A stretch of DNA of 64,000 nt, taken from assembly GCA_018241505.1 (NCBI GenBank), contig JAFEDS010000007.1:1-64000 (forward strand), given 5' to 3'. Positions 48,851-57,980 of the stretch are shown piece after piece. Origin of the DNA: Pseudomonadota bacterium (GTDB lineage: Bacteria; Pseudomonadota; Gammaproteobacteria; Steroidobacterales; Steroidobacteraceae). The notes beneath the pieces are model-generated. The model was not told the DNA's origin. It saw nothing but the letters and a program-made list of their open reading frames with translations, and did no database searches. The position numbers and the translations under genes are program-made. Each line of letters starts with the position of its first letter. The first letter of the stretch is position 1.

Positions 48851-51577
48851 TCAACGCAGTACGTGCCCATCGGCATCCAGCACTTTGACCTCTCCGATAC
48901 TGAGTTTGCGGATGGGCGCCTCAATGGCGGCGAGGTCACCTACAACGACCCAGGTGAAGGCCTCCGGGTGGATGAGCTGGGCAGCGGCCGACTGCAGGTC
49001 GGCGGCGGTCAGGCCTTCAACCTTGTCCACGTACTCGTTGAAATAGCTGTCGGGCAGTCCAAACGTCAGGATGTCGGCGTACGAACCGGCGACTTCGCGC
49101 GCTGTCTCGTTGCTGCCGGGCAGAGTCAGGACCAGGGAATCCTTGGCCGCCCGGATCTCGGCGTCCGTGGCCTGGTGCGCACCCGAGAGGCCCCGCAGCT
49201 CCTTCAAGGTCTCCTGCAGGGACTGCGCCGTCTTGTCGGTCTGCACCAGGGCGCTGACCACGAACGGCCGCTGGCCCTTGGCATCAATGAGACTGCTGCC
49301 CGCCCCGTACGACCAGTGTTTGTCCTGGCGCAGGTTCATGTTGATCCGGGAGATGAAACTGCCGCCGAGCACGGTGTTGACCGTCTCAAAAGCGACGTCC
49401 TGGGGATCCGAGCGCGGCGGCGCGAGTTGCACCGCAAAAATCAGCGACTGTTCGGAAGCGGTGCGATTGACGAGGAACACCCGTGGCTTCGTCGGCAGCG
49501 GCACGCGGGCCAACTGCTTGGCAGGCAGTGGCTCCGCCGGCGCCTGCCAGCCCGACAGGCGCTTTTCCAGCAACGGTTGAATCTGTTGCAGCGTCGTGTC
49601 ACCGACAATCAACAAGGTCGCGTTGTCCGGCCGCACCCAGCGATGATAAAAGGCGCGCAGCTCCTCGACCGTCATGGACTTCACCGATGCCTCGGTGCCG
49701 GCACCTGAGAACGGATTCGAGTAGGCGTGCCCCTCACCATAGACCAGGCTGGGGAACAGGCGCGAGGCAATGCCCCGCGGCTGCGATTTGGCCTGCTGGA
49801 TGGCGGCAATGGACTGGTTCTTCAGGCGCTCCAGCTCGGCCTGCGGGAAAGTTGGATTCAGCAGCACATCACTGAACAGCTCGAGTGAGTTGGCCAGCTC
49901 GCTGCTGAGGGCATTGAGCGAAATGAACGAGGTGTCGAGCGTCGAGCCGGCGCCGATTTCGGCACCCAGCTCTTCGGAGCGTGCGGAAATCTGCAGGGCA
50001 TTCCGGGTCTTCGTGCCATTGCTGATCATGGCAAGCGCGAGGTTGGAAGTGCCGGGCTTGGACAGACTGTCGGCAGCATGCCCGGCGTCAACAATCAGAC
50101 TGAGCTGCACAACCGGCACGGCGTGCCGTTCGGCCAACATGACTTTCAACCCATTGGACAGCGTCGCCCGCTGCAGCGGCGGCAGCTTCAACGGTGCCGG
50201 GCTACCCACCGTCGGCAGCTTGGTGCGATCCGCGCCTGAGGCAGCCGCGTGGTATTCCGGGAACGGCTCAACATTGAGAACAAACACCCCATCCGACAAC
50301 CACTGGCGTGACGCCTGCTGCACTTCAGCGACGGTGGCATTGCGTAGCCAGCCCAACGTGGTCTTGTAGAAGTCGGGCGAGCCGCCGTACAGCATGCTCT
50401 CACCCAGGATGGCGGCCTTCCCGCTGGAGCCGTCGATTCGCTCGACGGCTCGCACGAACGAGGCGTAATCCGCCGTCTTGATGCGTTCCAGCTCTTCCTT
50501 GGTCGGCCCCTTGTCGAGGAAGCGCGCCATCTCTTCGTCCAATGCCTTCTCAACGGCGGCAACATCACCGCCCGGCTTCACTGTAGCGACCACCTCGAAC
50601 TGCGAGCCGATCTCAAACGGCCCGATCCCCGCACTGACACTCGTCGCAGTCTGATCTGTGTACACCAGTCGCTTGTAAAGGCGGCTGTTCTTGCCGCTGG
50701 CCAGCACCTCCGACGCGAGTTGCAACAACGTGAAATCGCGAGTGGTGTAACCCGGAATATTCCAGGTCTTGTAGATACGCGCCTGCGGCACGCGGTCCTG
50801 CAGCGTGGCGCGCTTTTCGCCACTCATCTTGGCAATCCAGGTGTCGGTGCGCTTCAGGACCGGGCCCGGCGCAATGTCGCCAAAGTAGTGCTCAACACGC
50901 TGCCGCACATCTTCAGGCTGAACGTCGCCCGCAATCACCAACACGGCATTGGCGGCGCCGTAGTAGGTCTTGAACCAGTTCTTCACATCTTCCAGCGCGG
51001 CCGAGTTCAGATCGTCCATGGAGCCGATCGTGGTCCAGGAGTACGGATGGCCGGCCGGATAGGTGCTGCCGGCAATCAGCTCATCCACCTTGCCGTAGGG
51101 CCGGTTCTCGCCCTGGCGCTTTTCGTTCTGCACCACGCCGCGCTGCTCGTCCAGCTTCTTCTGGTCAATGGCACCTAACAGGTGGCCCATGCGGTCGGAT
51201 TCCAGCCACAGAGCGGTATCCAGCGCGTTCACCGGCACGTTCTCAAAATACGTCGTGCGATCCAGCCACGTGTTGCCATTCATTTTCGTGCCACCGACGG
51301 CAATCAACGGCTCGAAGAACTCGTCGTGATGATTTTCAGTGTTCGTGAACATCAGGTGTTCGAACAGATGCGCGAAACCCGTGCGGCCGGGTCGCTCATC
51401 CTTGCTGCCGACGTGATACCAGACGTCCACCGCAACGATGGGCGCCTTGTGATCCTCGTGTACGACCAGCGTCAGGCCGTTCGGCAGTACAAATTTCTGG
51501 TAGGGAATGTCTACTTCGGCGTGTGCATTCACACACAGCAGCAGGGCTACGAGTCCGGTCAAAAAGGGTATTCGCAT
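48851..51577 (-). CDS. Periplasmic M16-family zinc metallopeptidase (two-domain)
   Basis: From the ATG at 51577 the protein (908 residues) has a signal peptide (cleavage after CVNAHA) and two M16 peptidase repeats. The first carries the inverted zinc motif HLFEH and the downstream glutamate region QNEKRQGENRPYGK; the second lacks HxxEH and would be structural, as in PqqL-like clam-shell peptidases. Likely substrates are peptides in the periplasm. A longer in-frame start is rejected because it lies inside the upstream kinase gene and lacks a signal sequence. Confidence 0.9.
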   Translation of the reverse strand: MRIPFLTGLVALLLCVNAHAEVDIPYQKFVLPNGLTLVVHEDHKAPIVAVDVWYHVGSKDERPGRTGFAHLFEHLMFTNTENHHDEFFEPLIAVGGTKMNGNTWLDRTTYFENVPVNALDTALWLESDRMGHLLGAIDQKKLDEQRGVVQNEKRQGENRPYGKVDELIAGSTYPAGHPYSWTTIGSMDDLNSAALEDVKNWFKTYYGAANAVLVIAGDVQPEDVRQRVEHYFGDIAPGPVLKRTDTWIAKMSGEKRATLQDRVPQARIYKTWNIPGYTTRDFTLLQLASEVLASGKNSRLYKRLVYTDQTATSVSAGIGPFEIGSQFEVVATVKPGGDVAAVEKALDEEMARFLDKGPTKEELERIKTADYASFVRAVERIDGSSGKAAILGESMLYGGSPDFYKTTLGWLRNATVAEVQQASRQWLSDGVFVLNVEPFPEYHAAASGADRTKLPTVGSPAPLKLPPLQRATLSNGLKVMLAERHAVPVVQLSLIVDAGHAADSLSKPGTSNLALAMISNGTKTRNALQISARSEELGAEIGAGSTLDTSFISLNALSSELANSLELFSDVLLNPTFPQAELERLKNQSIAAIQQAKSQPRGIASRLFPSLVYGEGHAYSNPFSGAGTEASVKSMTVEELRAFYHRWVRPDNATLLIVGDTTLQQIQPLLEKRLSGWQAPAEPLPAKQLARVPLPTKPRVFLVNRTASEQSLIFAVQLAPPRSDPQDVAFETVNTVLGGSFISRINMNLRQDKHWSYGAGSSLIDAKGQRPFVVSALVQTDKTAQSLQETLKELRGLSGAHQATDAEIRAAKDSLVLTLPGSNETAREVAGSYADILTFGLPDSYFNEYVDKVEGLTAADLQSAAAQLIHPEAFTWVVVGDLAAIEAPIRKLSIGEVKVLDADGHVLR

Positions 51578-52059
51578 GGTGCTCCGGAGCCTACACGATA
51601 AACATGCCGCTCTCCCGGCAAATCCAGGAACGCGTCGCAGGCAGCCACCGGCTCCAATTGATGGACGGTGTGGTGCCCGGTAGGTTGCGTGCGGCTGAGT
51701 AGCCGCGCCCGGCGTTCGTCTTCGTCGGCGCGACACAGTATCTGGGTGATGTTGGGACTATGCGTCGGTAACGCTGCCAGCAGGGGTGTCTCGTGCTCGC
51801 CGGCCCTGAAGTTGCCTTCCAGAATGAGACTGTTGCCAAGCGCCAGTAGTTCCCTCGCCAACGCGAACAGGATCGCAAACGAGATGTTGCTCATCTCGCG
51901 CGAGCGAGCCGTATCCGGTACCAACACATCGAGCAGAGGCTCCTTGATGGTGTCCTTGCAGATCAGGGAGAGCCCGTGATGGCGCGCCAGGTACCGGGCG
52001 AGCGTGGTCTTCCCCGTGCCCGGCAGGCCGGTAATGATCAATAAGCGAAACTTCCGCAT
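51559..52059 (-). CDS. P-loop ATPase/kinase of the AAA_33 (zeta-toxin-like kinase) type
   Basis: A 166-residue P-loop protein with Walker A TGLPGTGKTTLARY (residues 10-23), a core segment KDTIKEPLLDVL, and LILEGNFRAGEHETP resembling nucleoside or small-molecule kinases. The substrate is unknown. Its 3' end overlaps the M16 peptidase signal-peptide codons by 19 bases. Start codons of this gene and the divergent NUDIX gene are only ten bases apart. Confidence 0.75.
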   Translation of the reverse strand: MRKFRLLIITGLPGTGKTTLARYLARHHGLSLICKDTIKEPLLDVLVPDTARSREMSNISFAILFALARELLALGNSLILEGNFRAGEHETPLLAALPTHSPNITQILCRADEDERRARLLSRTQPTGHHTVHQLEPVAACDAFLDLPGERHVYRVGSGAPCEYPF

Positions 52060-52069
52060 ACTCGGGCGT

Positions 52070-52621
52070 ATGAAACCTGAAAAGTCGATTGTTCACTATC
52101 GCGGGCGTGTCGTCACGGTCACGGCCGACGAAGTCATCCTGCCGAACGGCCATCGCGCCACTCTCGATGTCGTCCATCATCCCGGCGGCGCCGCCGTGGT
52201 TGCCATGGATGCCCAGCAACGGGTTTGCCTGCTGAGGCAGTACCGCTACGTGGCGGAGGGCTGGATCTGGGAACTACCGGCCGGCAAGCTCGAACCCAAC
52301 GAGCCGCCGCTCGAGACCGCGAAGCGCGAGCTCGTTGAGGAAGCCGGAATGAGCGCCCGGCACTGGCAGAGTCTCGGCACCGCCCTGTCATCGCCCGGTG
52401 TCTTCTCGGAGGTCCTGCACCTGTTTTATGCCGCTGAGCTCGAGCCGGCCGCCCTGGCTCACGAGAGCTCCGAGGTGATTGAAATCCACTGGGTGCCGTT
52501 CTCCGAAGCCTATCTGTGGGCCATGAACGGCCAGATCCGCGATGCCAAGACCATCATTGCGCTCGCTCGCGTTTTTTCCATTGATGCGCTGCATGAGGGG
52601 GCGCCCCGGAACAATCCGTGA
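52070..52621 (+). CDS. NUDIX hydrolase (ADP-ribose pyrophosphatase-like)
   Basis: The 183-residue protein has a complete NUDIX box, G-KLEPN-E-PPLETAK-RELVEEAGM (about residues 72-94), and the ADPRase-type features VVAMDAQQRVCLLRQYRY and IWELPAGKLE. It likely cleaves ADP-ribose or related nucleotide sugars. ATG 52070 is used; no ribosome site is evident between it and the divergent kinase gene. An ADP-ribosylglycohydrolase fragment at the window end is a functional echo but 11 kb away. Confidence 0.85.
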   Translation: MKPEKSIVHYRGRVVTVTADEVILPNGHRATLDVVHHPGGAAVVAMDAQQRVCLLRQYRYVAEGWIWELPAGKLEPNEPPLETAKRELVEEAGMSARHWQSLGTALSSPGVFSEVLHLFYAAELEPAALAHESSEVIEIHWVPFSEAYLWAMNGQIRDAKTIIALARVFSIDALHEGAPRNNP

Positions 52622-52720
52622 CGGAAGTCGGGGAAACACGGCTGACCCACCGCGTAACGTGACCATGCCGGATTCGACCGGCGATGATTGAACGTAATAC
52701 AGCGAGGGTCGAGCAGACAC

Positions 52721-53053
52721 ATGTCCAAGGATGCACGTCGTTTCAGTCGTATTGTCCACGACCACAAAGGCAATGCCGTGGTCGAATGGCTCGATGCGCC
52801 TGCCGACCGCGAACCGGACCGCCGGAAATTCGAGATCGAGGGTGCACGCGCACCGGCCACGCCGCCGCGGCGGTCACTCGGCACGGGCTCGCTCGCCATC
52901 GAAAACAAAGACTCGCACAATCCCTACACGCGTATTCCGGAGATCGAGCGCAAGCGCGCGCCGGGACAACGGACCGACCTGCGCAAGCTGTCGGCGTGGA
53001 TCAAGATGATGCGTTCGTTGGAAGAGGCCAAGAAGAACCGCGACGACGAGTGA
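52721..53053 (+). CDS. Hypothetical basic protein, 110 residues
   Basis: ATG 52721 with a GAGGG 12 bases upstream opens a charged, Arg/Asp/Lys-rich, largely disordered-looking protein (SKDARRFSRIVHDHKGNAVVEWL at the start, LRKLSAWIKMM near the end). No family was recognised. The C-terminal helix ends in EEAKKNRDDE. Its 3' end is four bases from the convergent gene. Coding potential looks good by codon usage; function unknown. Confidence 0.55.
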   Translation: MSKDARRFSRIVHDHKGNAVVEWLDAPADREPDRRKFEIEGARAPATPPRRSLGTGSLAIENKDSHNPYTRIPEIERKRAPGQRTDLRKLSAWIKMMRSLEEAKKNRDDE

Positions 53054-53057
53054 GCGG

Positions 53058-53714
53058 TTACGCGGTGCGCTGGATGTGCGCCATCTTCCGCGCGTTGGTC
53101 AGGCGATAGAAGCGCCGTAACTCGGTCAACACCTCCGCCTGCGAACGCCCACGGGAGCCGCGCAGGGACCGTTCCAGCCGCGTGCAGAACATCTGCGCGT
53201 ACCGGCTTGCCTCGCGATAGAGGCTCTCCCGTCCAGCCGCCAGACGCGGATCGATACGCGTCCGCTCAAACAGGATTCGCAGCAACTCCGCCGGAAACCG
53301 GTCCGGAAGCTGCCGGCGCATGAGCCAATAGCTCGCGACGTACTTGTCCACCTCGGCCTGCATTTCCAGCTCGAGCAGCGACACCGGCTTGTCGTGGCCG
53401 GCATTCCAGGCGAGGTACATGAAATGGCTGACGCCTTCGAGCGCAGTCCAGTAGTCCGCGACATTGCCGTCGTGCAGGCGCTCCATGGGATCGGCGCGAT
53501 CGAGGCGCTCGAGCAACTGGGGATCGAGATACAGCGACATCGCCAACTCGCCCTCTGCCGGCTGCGCGACTATCAGCTCTTCGTCGGTGGGCCCGTGGGT
53601 GCGCACTTCGGGAGGCAGACGTTGCCGGTCGGTCACGAGGAAGTCGTACACATCGTGAGCGATGCTCACGTCGTAGATGTCGCCGATGAAATCCTGGAGT
53701 CGCTTCAGGATCAT
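53058..53714 (-). CDS. Conserved hypothetical protein, 218 residues
   Basis: ATG 53714, four bases after the stop of the gene at 53719-54348, gives a mostly helical soluble protein (MILKRLQDFIGDIYDV, ELEMQAEVDKYVASYWLM, YAQMFCTRLERSLRG). No domain was recognised. The tight spacing with the upstream gene indicates one operon and probably one process. An in-frame upstream start would overlap the neighbour. Confidence 0.65.
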   Translation of the reverse strand: MILKRLQDFIGDIYDVSIAHDVYDFLVTDRQRLPPEVRTHGPTDEELIVAQPAEGELAMSLYLDPQLLERLDRADPMERLHDGNVADYWTALEGVSHFMYLAWNAGHDKPVSLLELEMQAEVDKYVASYWLMRRQLPDRFPAELLRILFERTRIDPRLAAGRESLYREASRYAQMFCTRLERSLRGSRGRSQAEVLTELRRFYRLTNARKMAHIQRTA

Positions 53715-53718
53715 GCGG

Positions 53719-54348
53719 TCAGTGTGCGAACGCCGTTCCGCCGGCGTTGGTGGGATCGACACCCAGGCGCTTGAGCAGCTCGAAGCACCGGCGGCTGCCG
53801 GTCTTCAGCCAGATTTCATACAGCCGCAGGATGTCCTTGTCGGAGTGTGTGTAGGAAGTCTCGCTGACCTCATTCAACGCATCCACCATCGGCTGGAACT
53901 TCTGCGACAACTCGCCGAACACTTTGCCCAGCACGCGACCGCGGCCGCGCGACATTGTATCGGCCAGCGTCGCGTAGGCTCTTCCGCCCATGGCAATGTG
54001 ATAGTCGATATCAATCAGCTTGCGTGCAAAGCTTCGCGCAAAGAATCCCGCGATGAACAATGAGACATCGCCGAGGCGTTGCAGGCCGCGATTGCGGTCT
54101 TCGCTGGAACGCGCTTCCAGTGCTTCCGTCAGCATGACAACGAGTGGTTTGAGGCGGGTACCGTCCGGGGTGTTTTCATACAACGCCTCGGAACGCGAGA
54201 ACAGGGTGAGCAGGTTGACGACGTAGTGCTCAGTCTGGTCTTCGACCACGACCTGCTGTTTTTCCAGGGCGCCGTGCAGCTCGTCCCGGAAGAACTCGCG
54301 CAGATTGGCGACCGGCACTACACGTGTCGAGGGGTGACCGTCTGTCAT
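53719..54348 (-). CDS. Conserved hypothetical protein, 209 residues
   Basis: A helical, soluble-looking protein (REFFRDELHGALEKQQVVVED, HYVVNLLTLFSRSEAL, RKLIDIDYHIAMGGRAYATLA). The DIDYHIAMGGRAY segment looks like a conserved core but I do not recognise the family. It is the first of a two-gene operon with the 218-residue protein. A 221-base region separates it from the divergent MFS gene. Confidence 0.65.
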   Translation of the reverse strand: MTDGHPSTRVVPVANLREFFRDELHGALEKQQVVVEDQTEHYVVNLLTLFSRSEALYENTPDGTRLKPLVVMLTEALEARSSEDRNRGLQRLGDVSLFIAGFFARSFARKLIDIDYHIAMGGRAYATLADTMSRGRGRVLGKVFGELSQKFQPMVDALNEVSETSYTHSDKDILRLYEIWLKTGSRRCFELLKRLGVDPTNAGGTAFAH

Positions 54349-54569
54349 GGCAGTAATGGCCTCCTGACTGGTTACTCTGGCTCTACTTCTTCCGGCTCTA
54401 CCTATATAAACGGCACTGGGCGCCTAAAGTTCACTCCCCAGGCGGGGTCCGTGCCGTGACCCATTCCACCAATTTCGCTCGCGGCTGACACGTGAAAAAA
54501 GTCATGCGCCTGCATGAAAGGTTGGCAGCGGAACCTGTAGACTGCTAACAGGGCTCGTACAGGTGGCGG
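54349..54569. other. Divergent intergenic region upstream of the MFS gene
   Basis: These 221 bases hold TATATAAA (54404 region) and several short direct repeats of GGCTCTAC (54390 and 54407 regions), but no convincing -35/-10 pair, ORF or RNA gene. Promoters for both flanking transcription units are expected here. Confidence 0.3.
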
Positions 54570-55910
54570 ATGGCCGCAGCGTCAGGACGCGGATTCTTAG
54601 GGTTCTCGGGTTATCACTGGCTGGTGATTGCCGCGGCGTGGGCCGGTTGGGGCTTCGATGTGTTCGATGCCCTGCTTTTCAACTTTGTAGCACCCAACTG
54701 TGTCCCGGTACTTCTCGGGCTGCCGCCCAGCTCGCCCGCGGCCCACTCGGCCACCGTGTTCTGGACCGGCCTCATTTCATCGATCCTGCTCGTGGGTTGG
54801 GCCGCGGGGGGTGTGTTATTCGGTTGGATCGCCGACCGCATCGGGCGGCAACGGGCTCTGTTTGCAACTGTTGCGTTGTATGCGGTCGGAACGGCGCTGT
54901 GCGCCGCCGCCACCAATATGTGGCAGCTCATAGCGTTCCGCATGCTGGCGAGCCTCGGCATCGGCGGTGAGTGGGGCATCGGCGCGGCCCTGGTTGCCGA
55001 GGCGGTACCTGAGAACAAACGGGTTGAAGCGGGCGTGATCCTGCAGACCTCGTCGCCGCTCGGTCTCGTGATGGCCACGGGTGTCAACTATTTGATTGCG
55101 GGAGTTTGGTTCGCCAGCTCGCCGCAAACGTCCTGGCGCTATGTCTTTCTTGCCGGACTTGCGCCGGTGGTTCTGGCCCTGCTGATCCGAATATTCGTAC
55201 ACGAAAGTACCCATTGGAATGCCGCGGTGGCACGCGCACGACCGCCCTCACCGCGCGAGCTTTTCGCGCCCGGCATCCGCAAGCTCACCATCAGTGGAGC
55301 TGGGGTCGCTGTCACGGCGGTGGTGTGCTGGTGGGCTTGCAATGCGTTTGTGCCGCTTCTGGGGAGCACTTTGGCCGCAGAGCACGCCGCGCATGTGGGT
55401 TTGTCAGGCGACGCCGCCCGACTGTTGGCTGAAGCCTGGAAAGCGCGCGGATCCAACGCATTCAATCTCGGTGGCCTGCTGGGCGCATTCGCCGCCATCG
55501 CGTTGAGCCGCGGCCTCGGACGCCGACCGATGTATGTTGTCTACTTCCTCTTCTCGGCCGCAATGATATTCGTGACATTCGGCCTGGATCTCGAGCCCAC
55601 CACTCGCCTGACCATGCTCTTTCTGGTCGGTGCCGGGGTGTACGGCGTTTTCGGAACGTTCCCGTTCTACCTGCCCGAGCTGTTTCCCGCCCGGCTGCGC
55701 GCCACAGGCGCCGGCTTCAGCTACAACATCGGCCGCCTGATCGCCGCAGGCGGCCCGCTGTTTGTGGGTATGGTCTCCGCCCGAGCGGGTGGCTCCAGCG
55801 CGGTTCTCAACAGCACGCTGCTGTGGGTAGGCGTCATTCCCCTGATCGCCGGCCTCGCCGCGCGGCTCTACATCGTGGAAACCCGCGGGCGCTCGCTTCA
55901 GGCCGCCTGA
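54570..55910 (+). CDS. Major facilitator superfamily transporter
   Basis: A 446-residue MFS protein with about 12 hydrophobic segments. Motif A after helix 2 is GWIADRIGRQRAL and its second copy is near SRGLGRRPMYV; the GEWGIGAALVAEAVPENKR segment is typical of the metabolite:H+ symporters that carry sugars, sialic acid or aromatic acids. Substrate cannot be deduced. It is convergent with and overlaps creD by 13 bases. Confidence 0.85.
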   Translation: MAAASGRGFLGFSGYHWLVIAAAWAGWGFDVFDALLFNFVAPNCVPVLLGLPPSSPAAHSATVFWTGLISSILLVGWAAGGVLFGWIADRIGRQRALFATVALYAVGTALCAAATNMWQLIAFRMLASLGIGGEWGIGAALVAEAVPENKRVEAGVILQTSSPLGLVMATGVNYLIAGVWFASSPQTSWRYVFLAGLAPVVLALLIRIFVHESTHWNAAVARARPPSPRELFAPGIRKLTISGAGVAVTAVVCWWACNAFVPLLGSTLAAEHAAHVGLSGDAARLLAEAWKARGSNAFNLGGLLGAFAAIALSRGLGRRPMYVVYFLFSAAMIFVTFGLDLEPTTRLTMLFLVGAGVYGVFGTFPFYLPELFPARLRATGAGFSYNIGRLIAAGGPLFVGMVSARAGGSSAVLNSTLLWVGVIPLIAGLAARLYIVETRGRSLQAA

Positions 55911-57183
55911 TACCAGTCAATCTTGCGGGTCAACACCATCGCGACCGCCAGAATCGCGAACAGGCCGAGCGCCCCCGCGAGCAATGAATAGTCATCGGAT
56001 GTCACCAACAGGTACATGAATCCATACAATACGGCAAAGTAGCCGCTGGCGGTTGCCCCGGACTGAGAGCTGCTCATGGCTCCGGCCAGATAGACACCGA
56101 GCAATGAGCACAGGGCAAGGGCCGCAATCACATAGGCCGCCCCGAAACCAACGTGCTCCGCCAGGGCAAGCAGCAGCAGAAAGAATGCGCTCAATGCCAG
56201 CCCCATGAGCCCGTACTGAATGGGATGGACCGCGCGCCGGGCCAGGTGCTCCCAGATGAACAGGGTGAGAAAGCTCAGGCAAATAAACACGGCGGCATAC
56301 TTGGTGGCACGCTCGACCTGTTGGTACAGATCGACCGGCTGCACCAGATCGACGCCGAATTGCTCCTGCTGCAGAGCTTCCATTGCCACGGTTCCCTGGA
56401 CCCAGTCGCTGGCAAAGGAACGATTCAGATCCAGTGAGCGCCAGTTCGCATCGAATTGGCCGTTACGCAGGTGGCGCTCGAGCGGCAGCACGCCTTTCGC
56501 AAACCCGGGATCAGGCCAATTCCCGCGCAGATCCACCTGTGACACCCGTGCAAGCGGCTCGAAGGCGAGCGATTGCGTACCAGCCACCTCGAACGTGATA
56601 TCGAATGCCTGTTTACCCCCGGCCAGGTTGAGATCCGCGCGCACAGGAGCGCTCAGGGTGGGCAACGGGAAGCCACTACCGGGCTCAAACCGGCCCTGGG
56701 TCACAGGCGTCACGGCATCTTCCAACCGCCGCACACCCCGCAGGTCCTGTACGGGAATCAACAGATGACTTTTGTCGAGATGCAACCGAACCGTATCATC
56801 CGATGCGCTGCGTCGCTGCATTGCCGGCGCAAGATCGAACTGACCGGTGGCATGCACCTTGGCGACATACACAGGCACTGCGTAGATACCCAGCTTGCGG
56901 CGCTCCGGCTGCACGGTCATTTCAACATCCAGGTGCAGCGACTCGGGCAGCACATACCAGAAGCTGGATTGAACGTGGCCGTCGCTGCCGGTCCAGTTCA
57001 AGGAACTGCGATCACCGGGCCACTCACGACCTGCCGGTCGCCCCAGCCGCGGGCAACCGCGGCAATCGCCTGCTCGCGCAGGGACGTGCGCTCATTGACC
57101 AGCCCGCGCAGCCAGATCAAGGGAATCATCAACAACAGCACCACCACAATGACCGCAAAACCCTTCTTCAATGCCGAGCTCAC
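55898..57183 (-). pseudogene. creD: creD-like inner-membrane protein gene interrupted by an apparent frameshift
   Basis: Two reading frames together make a CreD protein. The N-terminal part (57183-56998, GTG start with AGGAG six bases upstream) gives the first membrane helix and ends SGPVIAVP followed by TGA. The rest (57001-55898) continues in the -1 frame with WTGSDGH, FWYVLPESL, ERRKLGIYAVPVY and five helices ending TRKIDWYQ. CCT-TGA-ACT at 57003-56995 is the junction; inserting one base after CC restores VP-LNWTG. The overlap (TTGA) would also allow reinitiation at TTG 57001. CreD is linked to envelope stress and beta-lactam response in other bacteria. It could be a sequencing error, a recent mutation or a real split. 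Confidence 0.75.
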
Positions 57184-57284
57184 CGCCCTCTCCTGTTCCG
57201 TTTGATTGAGAGGCCAGCGTGCCGGGCGCGAATGGCGCACCCGTGGGTCAATTGTGGCGGATTGTGGCCGGGCGGCGCGGGCGG

Positions 57285-57965
57285 TTACACCCCGAGTTGA
57301 GTGGCGAGCTCCAGGCAGTCGGCGACGTTGAAGTCCGCCGGTGGGATGGCAGCGGGCCACTGTTGCCGGGTGCGATTCATCCACGCCGTCGGCAAACCCG
57401 CGGCCCTGGCGGCTTCAACATCCAACAGCGGATCGTCCCCGACGTAGAGGACCTCGCGCGGCTCGAGGTGCAGATCCTGCACCAGCCGCTCGAAACAACG
57501 TCGATCCGGCTTGGCGGCGCCAATGCCGCGCGCGTTCAATGAGACACTGAAGAGCTCGGCCACACCGATTCGCGCGAGGTCCGCATTGCCGTTGCTGAGT
57601 GATGCCAGAGCGTAGCGGCTGCTCAGGCGCGCCAATCCCGGCCGCACATCCGGGAACAGATCGATCAGGTTGCGCTCTGCAATGAATATCTCGAAAGCCT
57701 GCTCGGAGATACTCTCGTGATAACCACATTCGCGCGCATGTTGCGCAAGCGAAGCAATTCGCAGGTAGGTGAAATCGTGAGCATTGTGCGGCTCGCGCGC
57801 TGCCAACGCCATGCGCGACGCCCGCAGCTCATCCAGGCTCAGGCGCTCGGGGATACGCGGACAGTTATCGCGCAGCCATTGCAACCAGCGGCCTTCGGCC
57901 CGCTCGAGCACCGGATCGACGTCCCAGAGCGTATTATCCAGATCGAAAGCGACAGCACGGATCAC
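57285..57965 (-). CDS. HAD-superfamily phosphatase, YigB-like
   Basis: The 226-residue HAD hydrolase starts at GTG 57965 with motif I AFDLDNTLWDVD, SLSNGNAD as motif II, Lys in GAAKPDRRCF and motif IV VGDDPLLDVEAA. YigB-type enzymes dephosphorylate a flavin precursor (5-amino-6-phosphoribitylamino-uracil) among other sugars phosphates; this substrate is a guess from family resemblance. Start codon lies 15 bases from the divergent GST gene. Confidence 0.82.
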   Translation of the reverse strand: MIRAVAFDLDNTLWDVDPVLERAEGRWLQWLRDNCPRIPERLSLDELRASRMALAAREPHNAHDFTYLRIASLAQHARECGYHESISEQAFEIFIAERNLIDLFPDVRPGLARLSSRYALASLSNGNADLARIGVAELFSVSLNARGIGAAKPDRRCFERLVQDLHLEPREVLYVGDDPLLDVEAARAAGLPTAWMNRTRQQWPAAIPPADFNVADCLELATQLGV

Positions 57966-57980
57966 GAGAGAGGGGGCCTC

